Source: Ciona intestinalis (taxonomy: Eukaryota > Chordata > Ascidiacea > Phlebobranchia > Cionidae). Taken from it: a stretch of 64,000 nt of DNA. Both the position numbers and the translations under genes were made by a program. Every line of letters starts with the position of its first letter. Positions within the stretch are counted from its first letter, which is position 1. The notes under the pieces were generated by a model, which did not search any database, was not told the DNA's origin, and worked only from the letters and a program-made list of their open reading frames with translations. Location of the stretch: the NCBI RefSeq assembly GCF_000224145.3, contig NW_004190356.2, positions 124,001-188,000 on the forward strand, written 5' to 3'. This document shows positions 58,397 to 64,000 of the stretch, one piece after another.

Positions 58397-61300
58397 ATGA
58401 AAACTTTGCAAAGTGTATCGGCAGTATTGCGACAGACCAAACTCGTAAGCGATGTCTTGCTTAAGGTAAAACAATGATTAACTATTGGAGGCATAATGTC
58501 TGAGTTTGCATAGCGATGGTCTAAATATAGACTTTTAGATTACGAAATAAACACTATTAAGTAAAACAGGCAACCGGTTATTTCTAAACGTTTTCAATCA
58601 TTATACAACACATACCCAAAAATTTTTGTTTTGCGAGTGTTGGTATTGTATTAAAATTTTCGTGGTCCTGTAAAATTTACAAAAAAATATGGTATAGGGT
58701 GGGGGAAGACGGGACACATTTTCATTATATTTACTCGTCCTATATGGTAGTAAACAAAAAGCATTCAACGAATTATAAAACCGTATCCTCACTGCTCCCA
58801 TAGACCGTTATTAATTGTTTAAAACATTATGTGCTAAAAGTGTCCCATGTTCTCCTAACCCTGCTGTATAAACTGTACCAGGATCTGGTGCTACGAAAAC
58901 GTATAACAGACAAAATTCAAGTCCAACCAATTAATTGTTAAAAGATATACATTTTTCCCAAAATGGCACCGTCAGTCTTTTAATCAAATAGAACAAAACC
59001 AGCGCATAATATTAAGATTTCCAACCTAAACTTTATTTTTAGGCCACTGGAAGCGGTAGTGTGCTCACGGCAAGAACCCAGCATGCCAAAAGAGTCGTTC
59101 CCGGGGTACGTATTACGTAACAAATAACATTTATTCCCCTAAATTGTGACGTCACATTAAACAAGTTTTGAAAATGTGACGTTCATAGCCTAGCCTCTGC
59201 ACTAATGTATAGTAGAGTGGGGGGAGATGAGACAACTACTCATTCTATTTTACCGTCGCATTTGGTTGTAAACTAAGAAAATTCAAGAATTATGAAAACG
59301 TATGGTCACGACGACTTCCATAGACCGTTGTTAATTGTTTTTAAAACTACCAGGATATTCAAATATTATGTGCTGAAGGTGTCCTATTTTTCCTATCCTA
59401 TAATAGCTAACACCCGTCTAATTTTTTAGGCGCATGCTTCACCGTGGTACCTCACACAGATAGATTAGAACAAAACTAATGTTAAATATAACGACAACAA
59501 AAAGTTAATGTGTTTGTTTGTTCCACACAAGGAAACCATTTTAAGCATTATACAAATACGGCTTTTGATGTACTAAATTGTATCTCTATTAAAGCATTAC
59601 AAATTGCCTTTTAACACATTTAAGTCGCATGTATATTAGTCAAAAATATACAGTAGAGTTGGGGGAGATGGGACACCTTTAGCACATGACATTTAAATAT
59701 CCTGACCGTGTTTTGAACAAGTAACGACAGTGGAAGTCGCAAGGATATTGTTTAACGATCCTTTGAATTTTCTTTGTTAGCCACCAAATGAAACGAGAAA
59801 ATGGAATAATATGATGTCCCATCTTCCCCATCCTACTCCATATAATAATACGGTTAATATTATATATAGATAGATATTATATAAAACAGGAGATACCGCA
59901 ACCCTCTATACCGGTTAACTCGCACAACGAATGGGATCCACTTGAAGAAGTAATTGTTGGTCGACCTGATGGGGCATGCGTTCCGCAGTTTACAACTGAA
60001 GTAAAGGTATTGTAATAAAAACGTTTAAAAGTTTAATATCCGAAATTATTGCGATAAAACAGCGTACATCTTGCTCTAATAATGTTTATAATGGGTTGGA
60101 GTAAAATAATCGAAGTTTTTATTTCTTTTTTTTTTTATTAACAAAAAATATAGTAGAGCGTGGATGGGACACCTTTTCGTACTATTTTCTCATTTGATAG
60201 TAAACAAAGAATTATAAAACCGCACGACTTCCATATAAGAACTTTGTTCTTTTAAAATACACAAAATATAAAAGTCATCTGAAACTTAAATTTTTTAGCG
60301 GTAACTATATAACTATATATTCCAATTATTGTATTATAAGTACAATAAGCAAGTCGATATTAATCGATTTTAGGCAAACACGAACGAGAAATATTGGGAC
60401 TTTTACAAAAAATACGGAGGAACACCTTTTCCCGACAAACATATTGAAAAGGCAAAGCAAGAAGTGGAGGAGATGTGTAATGTGTTACGTCATGAAGGGG
60501 TCATTGTTCGCAGGCCTGACGTCATAAACTGGGAGAAAGATTATAAAACCCCCGATTTTTCGTCACCAGGTCGGAAACAATTTTTCTTTTTTAGTAGGGT
60601 GGGGGAAGATGAGACACATTTTTATTCTATTTTCTCGTCCCATTTGGTAGCAAACAGAGATCATTTAAAGAATTATAAAACTGTATTCTCACGACTCGCA
60701 CAGAACGTTGGTAATTTTTTAAAACACGATCAGGGTGTTTGCATATTATTATAATATCAAGTGGGGAGAAATGGGACACCTTTACCACATAATACCCAAA
60801 TACCCCGATCGTGTTTTAAATAATTAACAATGGTCTATATGGGAGTCGTGTAAGATACAATGAAATTGTGTCCCACACTTCCCTCAGTACTACGTGTACT
60901 AAAGGTTTCCCATCTTATCCCACACAGTACTATACACGAGTATACTTTTAATACATTTTTTTCTTTTTGCGTTTCTGACACATTATGCAAGGTTGAGGCC
61001 CTACGAGTAATATACCATATATATTTTAGGCCTGAGGCCCATTTTCCCAAATCCCCTTCTTTAGAGTGTGACCCAGAAAATCTTTAAGTAACATTCTTTA
61101 TGAAATCATTAACTGACCTTGTCCATAAGACTGTTTGTTCAATATTTAGTCGGTCTTTATTCTGCCATGCCTCGAGATATCCTGATCGTGTTTGGGAACG
61201 AGATCATGGAAGCTCCGATGGCTTGGAGGTCACGTTTCTTCGAATACAGAGCTTACAGGTCCCTGTTAAAAGAATATTTTAAAGCCGGTGCAAAGTGGAC

Positions 61301-64000
61301 AGCCGCACCAAAGCCGCTGATGGGCGACGAATTATATGACAATGTAAGTTAATGTGAATCGAAAACAGGTCGTTGAAAAGGTCTGTTAAGATCACCTTTA
61401 TTTGGGTTTGCGCAAAAATATGGTGGTTATATTATTATGCTTTACCGCAAAAGTTTATAGCTGACATGGTATCATGAAAGGATGGTTAACATTTCTGATG
61501 AGGTGCTAAAATGGTTAGTATGTAGGTAATTTGTAAATATAATGTTTATGTCAGTACGTATATAACGTATAATTGTTTATAACTTTAACTGATTGTGTAC
61601 AACTTTAACAAATGACCAACAGAGGAATAACAGACACGTTCAAAAACACATGGGTAACTTTCCCTGTTCCTGTACAGATCGTTAGCCAGACTTTTTATTC
61701 AACAACGAACATTTTAAGCTGCGATGTTTACACAATAAAAGAATAAAACGAACCAAAATGATTTTATCGAAAAGATTTCGCATTTGTTTTAAAAAAATAG
61801 GTTTTAGTAATTCTTGCTGTAAACTAGCGGGAAAATAAACTTATAAATCTACCTTAATTTTATATGAACGCAGGGATATGTTACAGACTTATCCAATTGA
61901 AAGTATTGAAGACCGGCATCGTCTTGCGAAGGAAGGCCGTTTCGTTACGACTGAATTTGAACCCTGCTTTGACGCTGCTGATTTTATTCGGGCGGGTAGA
62001 GACATATTTGTACAGCGGAGTCAGGTATAAATCGTCGTGGGCAAAGTCTAACTTGCATATAATCAGCAAGTTCACGGTACGACTGTCATTTCGTAGTAGA
62101 GTCGTGTATACGACCTTGACATTATCTCTGTCGCAACTTACTCCCAGCCGATTCATTGGCACTTAATCTTTAGTTATCAAGATTGTGGGAAATGTTGTTG
62201 ATAAAAACTACAAGATATATCTTGTCTCTGATCTTCTTAGTTTGGGAGACTCAAACAATCAATGCGTCGTATTTAAATTCGTAAAACGTGCGGTTTTGTA
62301 TGTATGTGTTTATGCAACTTCTTGGCCGGAAAACGGCAGTCTTTATAACACGAGTGTTCTGTTTTATAGACATCGTGCCCCCTTACGAGTTACCATGTAT
62401 GTTACTTTGTGGGGGATTATTATTATCATTTAATTTTTTATGTATGGCTGATAATTTGGATAACTCATTGGTGACCAAGGGTTGGAGCAAGTCGTCAAGT
62501 GCCTCGCACAAGAACGCATACGCCCACAAAGGTAGCAGTGACGAGCCCTCTTGCCACGCCGTTTTGAAACAACCAATTAAAAAAGGGCAATGAGCTTTAA
62601 GTTTAAAGCAAACACGTTTCAATAAATTGAACTAATGGTTAACTTATAGCAGTTTATGTCAACATAGACAGTAAATCGTTTTACACACCACGAATCACAG
62701 GTTACTAACCACCTTGGTATAGAATGGTTGCGCCGCCACCTTGGACCTGAATACAGAGTACACGAACTCACGTTCCATGATCCGAACCCAATGCATATTG
62801 ATGCAACGTTCAATATTATAGGACCCGGTCTTGTAATTGCAAATCCCGACAGGCCTTGCAACCAGGTAACAAATACTTAACATCATTGTTAATTATTATC
62901 TTATAGTATGGTGGGGTAAGATGGGAAACAAAGCTTCGGTAAAAGATTTATAACCGTCTTACCCGAGTCCCGTTTTCCCCACCCTATTATTTAAATTTCG
63001 TTTTCGCAGCTAAAAATGTTCGAAAAATTTGGATGGAAAATCGTCCAAGCACCTAAACCGACGCTATCGGACGGTGAGTGGTTTCAATGCACAATAAATA
63101 TTTCAAAGTTTTACCTCCTAACGCTTCCCGATACATAGTAGGGTTTCGGAAGACGGGACACCTTTAGTACAAAATAACTAAATATTCAGATCGTGTTTTA
63201 AACAAATAACAACGGTTTATGGGAGCCATGAGGATACGGTTATATAATACCCACGGCCTACTAGAGATCTCTAGTAGGCCGTGTAATACCTTTTGTTTAC
63301 TATCGAATGGGACGAAACAAAGAATGAAATGGTGTCCCAACTTCCCCCAACCTATTTAAACACAATGTAAGAAAACCAAACGAAACACGTGTACAATAGT
63401 TGCAACATTGCACATCGATCAGACACAATGTAGCTATGAGCTAAATAAACGTGAATGTTTGCGCAAGACATACTTTAACGGGCTTTAAAGCAGTAAACCT
63501 TTTTGTTAATTTAGGTTAACGGCCTCACGTTCGCAATGCTTGAATAAACGTAACTTAATTAAATCGGCATAGAACAAAAAATCAAAATATATATGTGATC
63601 TAAAGTTACCACAAAATAACGAAACTGCTTTAAAAAACACCTGTCAAAACCGCAAATTCAACCGATGTCAAAACCGCAAAAATTACTCCAGCGTTTTTTT
63701 TACGCGATTTTCTCGCGAAGCTGTTAATCCTTGCTTGGTAGGATTGGAACGACAATAGTTTAACACAAATACTGTTTTATACGAAAACGAAATTGGTAAT
63801 AAGTTCACTGGTTTGGAGCAATCTTCATCACGTGTTGCCCAAGAAAACATCAGTCAAAATTCACCTCAAACCAAATTTGTTCTAATATCCGCCTATTATC
63901 AACATCATTTTTCAGTGAACAAAAATAGTCATAGCACACAATTATTTTCTAATTTTCAATTTTAGACCATCCGTTATGGATGTCATCGAAGTGGTTAAGT
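58397..64000 (+). CDS. GATM: Glycine amidinotransferase (AGAT), mitochondrial; runs off the window
   Basis: Nine exons visible with consistent phases: 58397-58465, 59043-59105, 59890-60006, 60374-60569, 61150-61343, 61887-62024, 62701-62865, 63010-63073 and 63966-64000+. The start [20 protein letters not shown] is basic and amphipathic, fitting a mitochondrial presequence. Then come [110 protein letters not shown] and [11 protein letters not shown], nearly identical to vertebrate GATM. The family enzyme moves the amidino group from arginine to glycine, making guanidinoacetate and ornithine, the first step of creatine synthesis. The catalytic Asp and His regions are present; the catalytic Cys lies beyond 64000. 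MITEs occupy most introns. Confidence 0.95.
58692..58870 (-). mobile_element. MITE copy in GATM intron 1
   Basis: GGTATAGGGTGGGGGAAGAC at the left and GTGTCCCATGTTCTCCTAAC at the right. Confidence 0.78.
59209..59402 (-). mobile_element. MITE copy in GATM intron 2
   Basis: TAGTAGAGTGGGGGGAGATG at the left and GGTGTCCTATTTTTCCTATC at the right. Confidence 0.78.
59649..59838 (+). mobile_element. Second MITE copy in GATM intron 2
   Basis: ACAGTAGAGTTGGGGGAGAT at the left and GATGTCCCATCTTCCCCATC at the right. Opposite orientation to the copy 250 bp upstream. Confidence 0.8.
60149..60260 (-). mobile_element. MITE fragment in GATM intron 3
   Basis: The left end TATAGTAGAGCGTGGATGGG and part of the core are kept. 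It breaks off in the CACGACTTCCATATAAG block. Confidence 0.65.
60591..60930. mobile_element. Pair of head-to-head truncated MITEs in GATM intron 4
   Basis: A reverse copy starts TTAGTAGGGTGGGGGAAGAT (60591) and stops near 60745. At 60757 a forward copy starts AATATCAAGTGGGGAGAAAT, is interrupted in the middle, and ends near CCCATCTTATCCCACACAGT (60930). A CCCTCAGTACTACG phrase at 60882 suggests an extra partial terminus. Confidence 0.65.
61344..61886. other. GATM intron 5
   Basis: The only long GATM intron in the window besides the short ones where no MITE-like terminus is visible. AT-rich, with nothing else recognised. Confidence 0.5.
62303..62560 (-). repeat. SINE copy in GATM intron 6
   Basis: CTTCTTGGCCGGAAAACGGC, CCCCCTTACGAGTTACCATG, ACTTTGTGGGGGATTATTAT and CATACGCCCACAAAGGTAGC follow the ATTC-tailed family in reverse. 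Confidence 0.72.
62902..62990. mobile_element. Minimal MITE, about 90 bp, GATM intron 7
   Basis: TATAGTATGGTGGGGTAAGA at the left and CCCGTTTTCCCCACCCTATT at the right, with only a short core between. It ends 17 bp before the exon 8 acceptor. Confidence 0.7.
63135..63355 (+). mobile_element. MITE copy with a palindromic insert, GATM intron 8
   Basis: TAGTAGGGTTTCGGAAGACG at the left and GGTGTCCCAACTTCCCCCAA at the right. The core is interrupted at 63252-63283 by a perfect palindrome. Confidence 0.8.
63252..63283. repeat. Perfect 32-bp palindrome inside a MITE
   Basis: The arm CACGGCCTACTAGAGA is followed at once by its exact reverse complement, with no loop. TAATAC stands on both sides (63245-63250 and 63284-63289), and the host MITE continues beyond, so it is an insert. 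Confidence 0.95.

Noticed and set aside
60835-61087. Short frames in GATM intron 4
   Set aside because: They are built from MITE sequence and flanking intron.

Overview
The window looks like nuclear DNA of a solitary ascidian, most likely Ciona (C. intestinalis/robusta type). It is AT-rich, has compact introns, and is saturated with one roughly 190-bp inverted-repeat MITE family whose ends read TAGTAGGGTGGGGGAAGATG. Small tRNA-derived SINEs ending in ATTC repeats are also common. Two highly diverged versions of one locus are present, as expected from a very heterozygous animal. Species assignment is inference; gene families were recognised by reading translations.

Layout. 1-3.3 kb: repeats only. 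3.3-8.3 kb: two tandem minus-strand genes for secreted proteins with an H-type-lectin-like domain followed by a C-type-lectin-like domain. 8.3-26.2 kb: a plus-strand monocarboxylate-transporter-like (MFS/SLC16) gene of 8 exons. Its intron 6 holds a young Ty3/gypsy-type LTR element. The interval 17191-24297 is a second version of the same locus, lodged between assembly gaps inside that LTR element. It is best read as the other haplotype placed there by the assembler. 26.6-29.6 kb: a six-exon minus-strand gene of unknown family with an N-myristoylation-type start. 31.0-32.1 kb: intronless DNAAF10/WDR92, a dynein-assembly factor. 36.3-39.2 kb: a conserved beta-tubulin with two alternative first coding exons that encode the same 19 residues. 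40.2-43.3 kb: a diverged, tail-less tandem beta-tubulin. 45.0-54.2 kb: a minus-strand beta-1,4-galactosyltransferase of the B4GALT5/6 type. 56.7 kb: a single 5S rRNA gene. 58.4 kb to the end: glycine amidinotransferase (GATM), running off the window.

Functional links. DNAAF10 and the EGEF-tailed beta-tubulin are both cilium-related and sit near each other, and the tubulin promoter carries an RFX X-box-like site. Whether this is more than coincidence is unknown. The most striking points are the haplotype insertion with an empty site for the LTR element, the loss of transporter exon 2 through MITE-MITE recombination in the second haplotype, the duplicated tubulin first exon, the two-lectin fusion genes, a TTAA-flanked piggyBac-like element and a perfect 32-bp palindrome inside a MITE.
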